From Limimaricola soesokkakensis (GTDB lineage Bacteria; Pseudomonadota; Alphaproteobacteria; Rhodobacterales; Rhodobacteraceae), in assembly GCF_900172345.1 (NCBI RefSeq), contig NZ_FWFY01000004.1, positions 359,710 to 423,709 on the forward strand: DNA of 64,000 nucleotides, in the 5' to 3' direction. The notes under the pieces are model-generated. The model was given only the letters and a program-made list of their open reading frames with translations. It was not told the origin of the DNA and did no database searches. Positions 29,501-38,448 of the stretch are shown here, piece after piece (the first letter of the stretch is position 1; each line of letters starts with the position of its first letter). A program made the position numbers and the translations under genes.

Positions 29501-31088
29501 GCGCGGTGGCGGCGCGACGGGCGATGGCGGCGTGAATCGTCCCCTCGGGCACCGGACCCGCGGTGTCGTTCCAGTCCTCGAGGAGCAGCGCGCGTTCGCC
29601 CGGCGACATCGCGGGCAGCGCCGTGCAGGCCGTATCGTGATCGGCGTCGATCATGGTCATGAGGCGCGCCGCGAGCAGATCCAGCGCACCGGGTAACAGC
29701 GTGCCGCCCGCCGCTCGCAGGATACCGGCTTCGGGATCGAAGCTGAGACGCGCCCCGGGCGGCCGCGCTGGCCCCAACGCCAACGCGGGCGTGGCGAGGC
29801 CAAGCCGCATTGGCAGATCCGCCGCGAAACCGACTTCGGCGCATGCGGCGCGCATCTCCGCGTCGAACCGGTCAGCGAAGCGCGACAGGCTTTCTCCCGG
29901 TTCCGGAATGACACGCAGGGGAATCCAGTCCGCCACATGAGGGTCCCCTGCGGCGGGCCGAACCAGTGCCAGATCGGCAGCCCCGTCGCAGAGCCGCGCC
30001 GCCAGCAGCGCCCAGGCCGCGGCGCGAAGGCGCGCCGACCCACGCGGTTCGAGCGAACGGCGCTCATCAGGCATGTCGGGACGCATCGGAAGTGCCACCG
30101 CGAGGCCGGGCAACGGCACCGGACGCACCGCCTCCAATCGCCTTCGCCAGCCATACTCGGCCCGTGCAACATGCTGCATACGCATGGTGAGTGCCGCAGC
30201 GTCGGGGATCGGCGCCAGCCGGGTACCGGCCTTGGGCAGCGCGACCGGCGCGCCATCTGGCCGAGATAGTCCCGAAAGCCGCAGCACACCGTCTTCGAAG
30301 ACCAGCTCCAACGCGTCGTCCATCGCCGCGCGGATCGTGCCGGGCGGCTCGGGCTGCGCCCCGGACGCGAGCAGCTGCGCCGTGCCGATCAGCAGCAGCC
30401 GACCCTCATGGGAGAGCTTGGGACAGCATAGCGGGTTCGGATGCGCACCATGATCGAGCGCCCGGACCAGTCGCAGCGCCGCATCGACCGGGCCACGCCC
30501 GTCGATCAGTGCATCTGCACCCGGCCGGTCGGCGGCACGGTGCACCCGGCCTTCGATCGCAGGCTGCGGCCGGCGCCGGAGCCCGTGACGCATCTGATCG
30601 ATCAACTCCGGCAAGGTTTCGAGCGCCAGCGCAAAGCAACGGGCATTGAGGCTCTGCGCGGTCTCCTCCGGGTCGATGTCGAAATCGCGACGGATCAGGA
30701 TGTCCCCCGCATCCACGCCCGGCGTCATCATGTGCCACGTCACCGCATGGCGACGTGCACCTTCGAGCAGCGCCCAGACCGGAGCATTGCGCCCGGCCCG
30801 CTCAGGCAGCGGCCCATCATGAAAATTGATGGCGCCTGCGGCGAAGCGCGCCAGTGCGGGGGCCGGCACCAAGTCGAGATTCCCGGCGCTGAGAAGCCAG
30901 TCGATGCCTTCGGGCAGATCGTCGAGCCGGTCGGGATCGTGCCGGGGGATGCCGTGCTCCTCGGCAAAGGCATCCAGTTCCGGGTAGCGGCTCGCCACTA
31001 GCGCCAGTCGAAAACCCGCTTCGCGCAGCGACCGCGCGGCCTCGAGACTCAGCGCAGTGGCGCCGATCAGTGCAACGCTGCCGTTCAT
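26523..31088 (-). CDS. NRPS loading module: formyltransferase, split adenylation domain with luciferase-like monooxygenase, carrier
   Basis: A 1,521-aa megasynthase. Residues 1-about 300 are a methionyl-tRNA-formyltransferase-like domain with the N-H-D catalytic set (N88 and H90 in INFHDGPLPERAG, D126 in TPGVDAGDIL). Residues about 310-500 look like a reduced condensation domain with no HHxxxDG. The adenylation domain starts near 500 (A3 core LIYTSGSTGRPKG, 663-674) and is interrupted at about 748-1100 by a flavin-dependent luciferase-like monooxygenase (WTPERHFHGFGAAYPNPAV). It resumes with MLVGGEALP, YGPTETTIW and NRKTDR. Pocket residues D710, I711, L714, Q1130, L1156, G1158, M1181, I1189, W1190, K1374 match the glycine code at nine of ten places. 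A carrier domain (LGGHS, S1444) closes the protein; no thioesterase. It would load glycine, formylate and perhaps oxidise it, and hand it to the PKS. Confidence 0.92.
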   Translation of the reverse strand: MNGSVALIGATALSLEAARSLREAGFRLALVASRYPELDAFAEEHGIPRHDPDRLDDLPEGIDWLLSAGNLDLVPAPALARFAAGAINFHDGPLPERAGRNAPVWALLEGARRHAVTWHMMTPGVDAGDILIRRDFDIDPEETAQSLNARCFALALETLPELIDQMRHGLRRRPQPAIEGRVHRAADRPGADALIDGRGPVDAALRLVRALDHGAHPNPLCCPKLSHEGRLLLIGTAQLLASGAQPEPPGTIRAAMDDALELVFEDGVLRLSGLSRPDGAPVALPKAGTRLAPIPDAAALTMRMQHVARAEYGWRRRLEAVRPVPLPGLAVALPMRPDMPDERRSLEPRGSARLRAAAWALLAARLCDGAADLALVRPAAGDPHVADWIPLRVIPEPGESLSRFADRFDAEMRAACAEVGFAADLPMRLGLATPALALGPARPPGARLSFDPEAGILRAAGGTLLPGALDLLAARLMTMIDADHDTACTALPAMSPGERALLLEDWNDTAGPVPEGTIHAAIARRAATAPETVALVFGEEHLTHAELEARSNRMARVLREMGAGPGMRVGLHMGRSTEMVVAALAVMKSGAAYLPLDPAYPRERLALYLEDSSAAIVVSAPDIASDLPIGEAALLRLDDPRLDKAEATPLDEAATGSDLAYLIYTSGSTGRPKGVMIEHRHVLNFFEGMDERVPHRPGDALLAVTSISFDISVLELFWSLSRGLKVVVQGDEERLLTSSETTPVSAGAGPSLSLFYWGHEAGDTDDYSLLLDGARFADAHGFEAVWTPERHFHGFGAAYPNPAVTGAAVAAVTSRVAIRAGSCVAPLHHPARIAEDWAVIDRLSGGRAGVALAAGWQPQDFVLRPEAAPPANRKALHDAVDAVRRLWRGEAVAFPDAAGEMQEVLTRPRPVSSELPLWITVAGNPTSWREAGLAGANVLTHLLGQSVADLSSRIAEWRAALIEAGHDPASRRVTVMLHTYLAESRAAAREVARGPMIDYLRSANGLIARHAAEFPAFRRGGGGAVDPGALTPEEETAVLDHAFERYFEGQGLFGTVEDGLARIEVLQAAGVDEIACLIDFGIAPAQVMEGLPRLAALAQRERPAVDDAGPPASDRSIAAQIRRHAITHLQCTPSMARMLAADAVSRAALGGLRHMLVGGEALPAALVEELRGAGVIHLENMYGPTETTIWSTSATIEAGLPATVIGRPVRNTRTYVLDAQMSPCPVGAEGELWIGGAGVARGYWERAELTAERFRPDPFRPGERIYRTGDLARWRSDGLLDFIGRADGQVKLRGHRIELGEVEAALDAISGFGPCVAVLREDTPGDTRLVAYLETTEPVDEAELRRELATRLPAIMVPARIVALERFPLTPNRKTDRAALPPPPAHRATVSPTPADPAPSPATIKVAGLRRGAAATEIAEIWRELLGIEAVSPNDSFFDLGGHSLLAVRAHREIRDRLGLPDLRITDIFGLPRLADLAARIEAELTAPEAAEPVAPLPSANARDEIMARRRQLRARRQGLG

Positions 31089-32053
31089 GCCGCTTCCTCC
31101 CTTGCCCGGGTCGCCCGCAACTGACGCAATTCGTGACGCAGCAAGTCGCGTAAATATCGCGGCGGATCGCCCGGATCGCGCCGCATCGCAACGCAGCGAA
31201 GCCGGTGAAGCCCCCCCGCCGCGAGATGCAGCAGCGTCGCCACCGCCGCACCCGCATCGCCGTGATGCTTGCGGAAATAGTGCCGGCGCGACTCGAACCA
31301 GTAATCGGGAACGCGGCGCCACTCGTTCATTCGGGTCGAGACCGATCCGATATGGGTGACGCGGCTTTCACGCACGAAATGGGTCTCGAAACCCGCGTCG
31401 CGAGCGCGGCGACAAAGGTCGGTTTCCTCGAAATAGAGAAAGAATGTCTCGTCGAAACCGCCGATCCGCTCGAACAGTTCGTGCCGGATCATCAGGCTGG
31501 CCCCCGAAACCCAGTCCACCCGACAAGTCTGCTCCGGCACCTCCATCCATACCCTTTGTCGCGACAAAAGCCGCGAGACAGGGCCGAAACGCAACGGTCC
31601 CTCGATCTCGGACAAGAGCGAGGGAAAGCGGAAGGCAGCAAGATGCGGCGTACCATCCGGATCGCTTATCAGACTCCCGGCAAGACCAGCCGTGGGATGG
31701 GTCGCCAAGTGCTTGACGAGAGCGGCGATCGCCCCAGGCTCGGGAAAGGCGTCGGAGTTGAGAATGTAGACGAGGTCCGGACGCTCGCCCTTGGCCAGGG
31801 CGTCGCGGATGCCCGCATTGTTGCCCGCGCCGAAACCACCATTGCGGCCGGACTGCACCACGCGCACCCGGTTCCCCCAGCCGCGCGCGGCCACGCCGGC
31901 GCGCAGCCGCTCTTCCGAGCCATCGCCGGAATCGTTGTCAACGATCACGATCCTGCCCTCGATCTCGGCCATCGCGGCCACCGCGCTCTCGGCGGCGCGC
32001 AGCGTCATCTCCGGCGTGCGCCAGTTCAGGATCACCGTCAGAACAGTTGTCAT
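31085..32053 (-). CDS. Family 2 glycosyltransferase (rhamnosyltransferase-like)
   Basis: A 322-aa GT-A transferase placed between the PKS and NRPS genes, overlapping the NRPS start by four bases and beginning 6 bases after the PKS. Motifs are TVILNWRTPEMTLRAAES, IVIVDNDSGDGSEERL, YILNSDAFPEPGAIAALVKH (the DXD region) and FERIGGFDETFFLYFEETDL with the catalytic base. This pattern is typical of WbbL/RfbF rhamnosyltransferases; the donor is inferred only. Its position suggests a sugar is joined to the same product, or that the assembly-line genes simply entered a glycan operon. Confidence 0.9.
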   Translation of the reverse strand: MTTVLTVILNWRTPEMTLRAAESAVAAMAEIEGRIVIVDNDSGDGSEERLRAGVAARGWGNRVRVVQSGRNGGFGAGNNAGIRDALAKGERPDLVYILNSDAFPEPGAIAALVKHLATHPTAGLAGSLISDPDGTPHLAAFRFPSLLSEIEGPLRFGPVSRLLSRQRVWMEVPEQTCRVDWVSGASLMIRHELFERIGGFDETFFLYFEETDLCRRARDAGFETHFVRESRVTHIGSVSTRMNEWRRVPDYWFESRRHYFRKHHGDAGAAVATLLHLAAGGLHRLRCVAMRRDPGDPPRYLRDLLRHELRQLRATRAREEAA

Positions 32054-32059
32054 CGCGCG

Positions 32060-35000
32060 CTACTCCGCCGCATGTAGTTTCGGCACGTCCCGAGCGACGG
32101 CGCCTTCGAGCGCCGCCTTCATCCGGGCTGCGAGAGCGCGCGCATTGGGTTCGAGCACCATGGTGTCGTGATCGCCCGGCACTTCGACCACTTCGAGAGC
32201 GGACGCCCACTCGCCCCAGAAATTGTCATGCACCACGTATTGCCGTTCCTTGTTCACCAGTCGCCCGCCCGGCAACCGCCACTGCCCCTTCAGCGGAGGT
32301 CGGAACAGCGTCATGGGCCCGTCCCAAGGCTCCAATCTATAGGCGGCGGAGGCGACGTAGAAGGCGGTTTCCAGAGCGGCGTCCGCTTGGTTCTCGACCG
32401 GGCGCGCGGCGTCTCGTCCGAAGCGGCGGCGGTCGATCTCCCAGCGCAGGCGCCGCGACGCCCACTGCGCCGGATAGCGCAGCCCTCCCCTGCGCAGCTC
32501 GATCGCCTGGATCGCAATCCGGTCACGCAGACTTAGCGATGGCCGGACCGGCAGCGGCGTATCGAGCAACAGCAATGCCTCCGCCTTATCGCCTTCTGCG
32601 CGCAGCTGCCGCGCGATTTCGAGTGCCGTGATGCCACCGCCCGAATAGCCGCCCAGCAACCAAGGCCCGTTGGAACGAACGCGACGCATTTCGGCAAGGC
32701 AATCGCGTGCCGCCGCGGTGAAATCCTGATGTGGCGGGACATCGCCCGCGACGCCGCGCGCCTGGAGACCCCAGACCGGTCGGTCTTCGCCCAGATGCTG
32801 CGCAAGATGACGCAGGTTCATCACGTTGCCGAACATGCCCGCCGCGAGGAAGAGCGGCGCCCCCGGGCCGCCTTGGCTCAGCGGCACGAGATGCACCGCC
32901 TCGCCGAGGCCGGAGATCATCGCCGGGGCCGCGCCCGGCTTTCCGGTCGTCTCTATTGAAACCGGACCGGAGGCGTCTCCTGCAATCCGCGCCGCGAGGC
33001 CGCGGATCGTCGGCGTTTCGAACAGCGCCGAGATCGGCAGCGCGGTACCGGTTTCCCGCCTTATCGCCGCGAAGAGCCGCACCGCAATCAGTGAATGTCC
33101 GCCGAGGTCGAAGAAGCTGTCATCTGGACCGATATCGGCCACGCCGAGCAGCGCGCTCCATTGCGCGGCGAGCCGCGCTTCCATCTCGGTCTCGAACCCA
33201 GCGGCGACAGGATCGGCGGGCGCGACCGGTTCCGAAGCCGGGGGCGCCACTGCCGCCTCCGCGATCAGCGCGGGCAGCGGCTGCGCCGTCATGGCGATCT
33301 GCGACAACCCCGCCCCCATCGCCGTGATGAAGGCGCGTCCGCCCTCCTCGCGCCGGATGCCATGGCGGCGGGCATCGCCCAGCCGGTCCTGCGACACTGT
33401 CTGTTCCAAGGTCATGGCCTTCGCGCCGGCAGCAAAACCGGCCTCCGCCGGCAGCAGGTGCAGCTCGAAGCCGGACATCTCGGCACAAATCTCGCCATTA
33501 AGGGTGGCCAGCACGATGTCGAACCGGGCCATGCCGGTCGCCTGATCGACCAGCCGGACATGGCTCAGAATCTCTGACGGCAACGGCGCATGGACGCTCA
33601 GCCGCGCATAGCCCGCCGGCACCCAGAGTCGTGCCGGATCATAGCCCGCGATCATTCCGATCGCCCAGCCGGTCGCGATATCCAAGAGCCCCGGATGCAG
33701 CGCGAGGCCGGGGGTGGCATCCGGCGGCAGCCGAAGTCGAGCCAGCCCTTCATCCTCGCTCAGCGCCGCCTCGCCCGTCACCTGCCACTGCGACCCGAAA
33801 TCGAGATGCGCCCCCTGCGGCAGGGTCAGCGGTCCGGGCGCCGGCAGCCGCGCAGCGACGGCCGCCGGATCGATGCGGCCCGGTGTGCCATCCGTCGCCA
33901 GCAGCCGGGCCATGGCGACAGGTCCCCATGGCTCGCCCGGTGGCGCGGCCTCGACCTCGACCCTGCCCGCGTGGTCGCCCGGCGACAGTCGCAGCCGCAG
34001 CCGGGTCGCGCCGTCATCGGGCGTGCGCAGCGGGGCCAGGAATCGCAGATCGCGCAGTTCGAACGGCACGAAGCCCTCGGGGCCGACCGCCTCGGCCAGA
34101 AGCTCGGCATAGCCCGCGCCGGGTAGCAAGGCGTCACCCGCCCTAGTCCGGTGCTGATCGAGGAACCAACGCTCGGAAGGCGTCCACCGGGCCGAGAAGA
34201 CAGTTTCCTCGCCGGTAGCGGTCTCGATGATTTCGCGACGCTCCAGCATCGGCAGGGCAATGGGCTCGCCCCCCGCCTCGTCCGCATCCGGCGCGGCCGC
34301 CCCGGCCGCCATGCCGGTATCGGCCCAGATGCCCCAGTCGATCGCCACCACACGGGTCGCGCTGCCTGAGCGGACCAGCGCAAAGGCGTCGAGTGCGGCG
34401 TTGGCGCCCACGTAATCCGCCTGCCCCGCCGGAGTGGTCCAGACCGAACTGGAGGCGCAGAGAGCCATCCAGTCGAGCCGACCGTCCGGAAACAGCGTGT
34501 CGAGCACCATCAGCCCCTGCAGCTTCGGGGCGATCACCGCCTCGCTCGCCTCGGCCGCGCGGCCCAGCACCGGCGCGTCGTCGAGACGACCGGCCGCATG
34601 GATTACACCGCTGATCGGCCCGAGCCTTGCCTCGGCCTTGGCAAGGGCGGTGCGCATCGCATCGGGATCGGTGACATCGGCACAATAGCTCTCGGCCCGC
34701 CCGCCCAGAGCCTCGAGCCGCAGCAACGCGCGCAGCGACTCGGCCATCGGACCGCCCGTGGCGAAATGGCTGGACCAGTCTTCGCGCGGAGGCAGGGGTC
34801 GGCGCGAGATGATCGCGACCGGCGCGTCCCAATCGCGGATCAGGGTTTCGGCCAAGGTCAGACCGATACCGCCGAGGCCACCGGTGATCAGTACCGCACC
34901 GCCGCGACGCAATGGCAGCCGGGGCGTCGCGGGGAGTGCGGCGCGCTGCGGCGTCCGGACCCGGCGAATGCCGTCGCGCCAAGCCACCGGCGCGGATTCG

Positions 35001-38000
35001 GGCAGCGACAGCGCCTCTTCCAGCACCGCTTCGACCTGAGATCGAAGCGTGGCACGGCGCGGCGGCGCGAGATCGAGCCGCGAACAGGCGATGCCCGGCA
35101 GTTCCCTCGGGATCACCAGCGCAGGCCCGTCGAGCATCGCCTTGGCCGGATCGGGCCGCTCGCCCGGGCGCACGGCATGCGCACCGCTGCTCACCGCCAG
35201 AAGACGCAGTGGCCTGTCGCCCTGCATGGCGTGCCAAGCCTGCGCGAGATGCATCAGGCTCAGGAAGCCGCGCTCCTGCAGCAACTGGACGTGCAGCGGC
35301 GACAGGTCCGGATCGGTGGCCTCGGTGACGCTCCACAAGTGCAGCACCCGGTCCGGCAGCAGATCTTCGCGTTCAAGCGCCGCCAAGAGGCGCTCGACTG
35401 GCGCTTGGCCTGCCTCCGGCGGCAGCTGCCAGCTATTGCTGCCGGCGCGCGCCTCGAACCCGGCCGCGGTCACGGTCGCGACCCGGTGCCCCGCAGCCCG
35501 CAGCCGCGCCGAAAGGGCGGCGCCCAGCCCGGTGCGATCGAGAAAGATCAGCCAGGTCTCGTGCGGCAGTTCCGCAAGGTCGTCCCCCGCCTCGAATGTG
35601 CCCTCGGGATAGCGGCGTACCCAAGCAGGCTGCCAAGCCCAGCGCGCGACATCCTCCTCTCGCGGCACGGGCTGCGCCAGAGCCGGGGCAGCCACCGAGC
35701 GGACCGGTTCGACATGATGACGCGTCCGCTCGAAGGCATAGCCCGGCAACGGCAGGCGGCGGCGCCCGGCGCCTGCGAGCTGCGCCTCGTCGAAGCGGCC
35801 GCCCATCGCCCAGAGACGTCCCAGCGCCAAGGCCATATAGCGGTCATCGCCGCCCGGCTCCTGTGGCGGCCGCAGACCAGGCAGCACCCGCTCATGACCG
35901 ATCCCGGGTTGCTGCCCGGCCAGCATGCCAAGCACGCCGCCGGGACCCATCTCGATGCAGATCCGCGCGGCCTCGCCCATGTTGTGGAGCGCACCGTCGA
36001 AATCGACGGCATGGCGGAGATGGCCGACCCAGTACTCGGGATCGGTCGCCTCCGCATCGGTCAGGAGGTGGCCGCTGCGGTTGGAGATGATTGGGATGCG
36101 CGGCGGCGAGAGGGTCATGCTTCGCAGATGCGCCTCGAAACGCGGCAAGATCGGATCGAGCAGGCGGCTATGGGCGGCGACTTCGATCGGCACACGGCGG
36201 CTCTCGATTTCTCGAACCTCGAGCCGCGCCGCGAGATCCTCGATGGCGGCCACAGGCCCCGAGGCGACGCAGAGCCCCGGCGCATTGATCGCCGCGAGAT
36301 CGAGATCAGGGCCCAACTCCTCGCGCAGCGCATCGGCGCCGAGCGCCACCGAAAGCATCGCACCGGGCTCGGTCCGCTCGAACAGCGTGCCGCGCATCCG
36401 TACCAGTTCCAGACCCTCTTCGAAGGACATGACACCGGCGAGCACCGCCGCCGTGTTCTCGCCCATCGAATGACCGACCAGCCGGTCCGGCACCACGCCC
36501 CAGCCGATCCAGAGCTGCGCCAGCGCGTGCTCGACGATCAGAAGCAGCGGCAGTTGCAGCGAAGGGCGGCGCAGCATGGCCTCGGCCTGTGCCTCGTCGC
36601 CGGGTGCCGGGTCCCACAGCGCACGCAACGTCTTGCCTTCGGCGCCCATGGCGGAAAAGCCGCGATCGATCCAGTCTCGAAACACCGGCTCGGTCTCATA
36701 GAGGTCGCGGCCCATGCCCGGTTGCTGTGCGCCGCCGCCGGGGAACATAAACACCACTTCCGGCGCATCCTGCGCCAGATGCGTGGGCGCGGCGCGCGGA
36801 TCGGGCCGCTCGAGCAATGCGGCGGCCTCGGCATGGCTTTCGGCGACGAGCACGCGACGATGCGTCAGCGCCCGGCGCCCGACTGCCAGCGTATGCGCCA
36901 CATCGGCCAGAGGCTGCTCGGGATGCGCGCGCAGATGCGCCGCCAGCCGCGCCGCCGTAGCATCGAGCGCGGCGCGGGAGCGGCCGGAGACCCGGAGCAG
37001 CTGGAACGGCCACTCGCTCTCGGCCGGGGGTACGGGCTCCGGTGCCTCCTCAAGCACCGCATGGGCATTGGTACCACCGACCCCGAGCGAATTGACCCCG
37101 GCGCGGCGGGGCGTGGTGCCCCGTGGCCAAGTTGCCGTTTCCGCCGCGACCTCGAAGGGTGATCCGTCGAGCGCCAGCGCCGGGTTCGGCGCTTCGAAGC
37201 CCGGCGTGCCGGGAATCGTCCGGTGGTGCAGAGCCAACGCCGCCTTGATCAGTCCCGCAGCGCCGGCGGCGGTGTCGGTGTGACCGATCCCGGTCTTGAC
37301 CGAGCCTATCCGGCAGAAGCCGGCGGCCGCGGTCGTTTCGCGAAAGGCGCGGGTCAGCGCCGCCACCTCGATCGGATCGCCGAGCGGTGTGCCGGTACCA
37401 TGGCATTCGACGAAACCGATGGAGCCGGCCTCGATGCCTGCCATACGCTGGGCCATCGCCACCGCCCGCGCCTGCCCCTCGACCGAGGGGGCGAGGTAAT
37501 TGGCCTTGCGGGCACCGTCGTTATTGATGGCGCTGCCCTTCAGCACGGCCCAGACATGGTCGCCATCGGCCAGCGCGTCTTCGAGCCTGCGGAGGACCAC
37601 TGCCGCCGCACCCGAGCCGAACACGGTGCCGGCGGCACGGTGATCGAAGGCGCGACACGCCCCATCCGGCGACAGGATCTCTCCCTCGCGCCACAGATAG
37701 CCCCTGCCATGCGGCTGTTCGATCGTGACACCGCCCGCCAGAGCCATGTCGCATTCGCCGGTCAGCAGCGCCTGCGCCGCCATGTGGATAGCCACGAGCG
37801 AAGTCGAACATGCGGTCTGCACCGAGACTGCCGGGCCTGTCAGATCGAGCATGTGCGCCAGACGGGTGGCGAGGAAATCCTTGTCGTTGCCGGTATGGCG
37901 CAACAGGAAGGTGCCGGTGTTCTCCACCAGCTCCGCGTTGCCCATGATGTTGCGCATGTAGTAGTCGTTGGCCCCGCAGCCCGCATATACGCCGATCGCG

Positions 38001-38356
38001 CCCGCGAAAGCTTCGGGCATATGGCCCGCGTTCTCCAGCGCCGACCAAGCCGTCTCGATGAAGCGCCGGTGCTGCGGGTCCATGATCTCGGCCTCGCGCG
38101 GTGTCAGGCCGAAGAAGCCCGCATCGAACAAGTCATGCCCCGCGAGCGGCGCGCCGAAAGGAACGTAGTTGGGGCGGCGGCTCTCGGCCTCGCTCACCCC
38201 GGCACGGGCCAGTTCCTCGGGAGTAAGGCGACGGATCGCGCTGCGCCCTGCCGCCAACATCCCCCAGAACGCCTCAAGCGTGTCAGCGCCGGGCAGATCC
38301 ACGGCCATGCCGGTGATGGCGATATCGCCCGTATCCCGTTCCTTCGCCTCCTGCAT
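32060..38356 (-). CDS. Type I polyketide synthase, KS-AT-KR-DH-ACP-TE
   Basis: A 2,098-aa single-module synthase that starts at the ATG behind AGGGGAAGG. KS (about 10-435) has the Cys-His-His set C183 (VQTACSTSL), H319 (VECHGTGTPLG) and H359. AT (about 530-830) has S630 in VGHSMGE and VAAHS (726-730) where extender-unit selection is usually read. KR (about 1150-1340) has GGLGGIG, S1303 and Y1315. A double-hotdog dehydratase-like domain follows (H1402 in DQHRTRAGDALLPGAGY, D1559), with one extra residue between His and Gly. ACP serine is S1755 (LGGHSLIA). The C-terminal thioesterase has S1905 in GGYSGGG and a later GDHDT histidine. The TE would release the finished chain, so this appears to be the last module, fed by the NRPS protein. 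KR before DH is not the usual order. Confidence 0.93.
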   Translation of the reverse strand: MQEAKERDTGDIAITGMAVDLPGADTLEAFWGMLAAGRSAIRRLTPEELARAGVSEAESRRPNYVPFGAPLAGHDLFDAGFFGLTPREAEIMDPQHRRFIETAWSALENAGHMPEAFAGAIGVYAGCGANDYYMRNIMGNAELVENTGTFLLRHTGNDKDFLATRLAHMLDLTGPAVSVQTACSTSLVAIHMAAQALLTGECDMALAGGVTIEQPHGRGYLWREGEILSPDGACRAFDHRAAGTVFGSGAAAVVLRRLEDALADGDHVWAVLKGSAINNDGARKANYLAPSVEGQARAVAMAQRMAGIEAGSIGFVECHGTGTPLGDPIEVAALTRAFRETTAAAGFCRIGSVKTGIGHTDTAAGAAGLIKAALALHHRTIPGTPGFEAPNPALALDGSPFEVAAETATWPRGTTPRRAGVNSLGVGGTNAHAVLEEAPEPVPPAESEWPFQLLRVSGRSRAALDATAARLAAHLRAHPEQPLADVAHTLAVGRRALTHRRVLVAESHAEAAALLERPDPRAAPTHLAQDAPEVVFMFPGGGAQQPGMGRDLYETEPVFRDWIDRGFSAMGAEGKTLRALWDPAPGDEAQAEAMLRRPSLQLPLLLIVEHALAQLWIGWGVVPDRLVGHSMGENTAAVLAGVMSFEEGLELVRMRGTLFERTEPGAMLSVALGADALREELGPDLDLAAINAPGLCVASGPVAAIEDLAARLEVREIESRRVPIEVAAHSRLLDPILPRFEAHLRSMTLSPPRIPIISNRSGHLLTDAEATDPEYWVGHLRHAVDFDGALHNMGEAARICIEMGPGGVLGMLAGQQPGIGHERVLPGLRPPQEPGGDDRYMALALGRLWAMGGRFDEAQLAGAGRRRLPLPGYAFERTRHHVEPVRSVAAPALAQPVPREEDVARWAWQPAWVRRYPEGTFEAGDDLAELPHETWLIFLDRTGLGAALSARLRAAGHRVATVTAAGFEARAGSNSWQLPPEAGQAPVERLLAALEREDLLPDRVLHLWSVTEATDPDLSPLHVQLLQERGFLSLMHLAQAWHAMQGDRPLRLLAVSSGAHAVRPGERPDPAKAMLDGPALVIPRELPGIACSRLDLAPPRRATLRSQVEAVLEEALSLPESAPVAWRDGIRRVRTPQRAALPATPRLPLRRGGAVLITGGLGGIGLTLAETLIRDWDAPVAIISRRPLPPREDWSSHFATGGPMAESLRALLRLEALGGRAESYCADVTDPDAMRTALAKAEARLGPISGVIHAAGRLDDAPVLGRAAEASEAVIAPKLQGLMVLDTLFPDGRLDWMALCASSSVWTTPAGQADYVGANAALDAFALVRSGSATRVVAIDWGIWADTGMAAGAAAPDADEAGGEPIALPMLERREIIETATGEETVFSARWTPSERWFLDQHRTRAGDALLPGAGYAELLAEAVGPEGFVPFELRDLRFLAPLRTPDDGATRLRLRLSPGDHAGRVEVEAAPPGEPWGPVAMARLLATDGTPGRIDPAAVAARLPAPGPLTLPQGAHLDFGSQWQVTGEAALSEDEGLARLRLPPDATPGLALHPGLLDIATGWAIGMIAGYDPARLWVPAGYARLSVHAPLPSEILSHVRLVDQATGMARFDIVLATLNGEICAEMSGFELHLLPAEAGFAAGAKAMTLEQTVSQDRLGDARRHGIRREEGGRAFITAMGAGLSQIAMTAQPLPALIAEAAVAPPASEPVAPADPVAAGFETEMEARLAAQWSALLGVADIGPDDSFFDLGGHSLIAVRLFAAIRRETGTALPISALFETPTIRGLAARIAGDASGPVSIETTGKPGAAPAMISGLGEAVHLVPLSQGGPGAPLFLAAGMFGNVMNLRHLAQHLGEDRPVWGLQARGVAGDVPPHQDFTAAARDCLAEMRRVRSNGPWLLGGYSGGGITALEIARQLRAEGDKAEALLLLDTPLPVRPSLSLRDRIAIQAIELRRGGLRYPAQWASRRLRWEIDRRRFGRDAARPVENQADAALETAFYVASAAYRLEPWDGPMTLFRPPLKGQWRLPGGRLVNKERQYVVHDNFWGEWASALEVVEVPGDHDTMVLEPNARALAARMKAALEGAVARDVPKLHAAE

Positions 38357-38448
38357 GATACCTTCCCCTGCCCCGTATGGTTGCGCAAACTGGCTAGACT
38401 GCGAATGCGGCACTTTTCCGACGGGATACCGGCTTGCAGCCATGCTGG

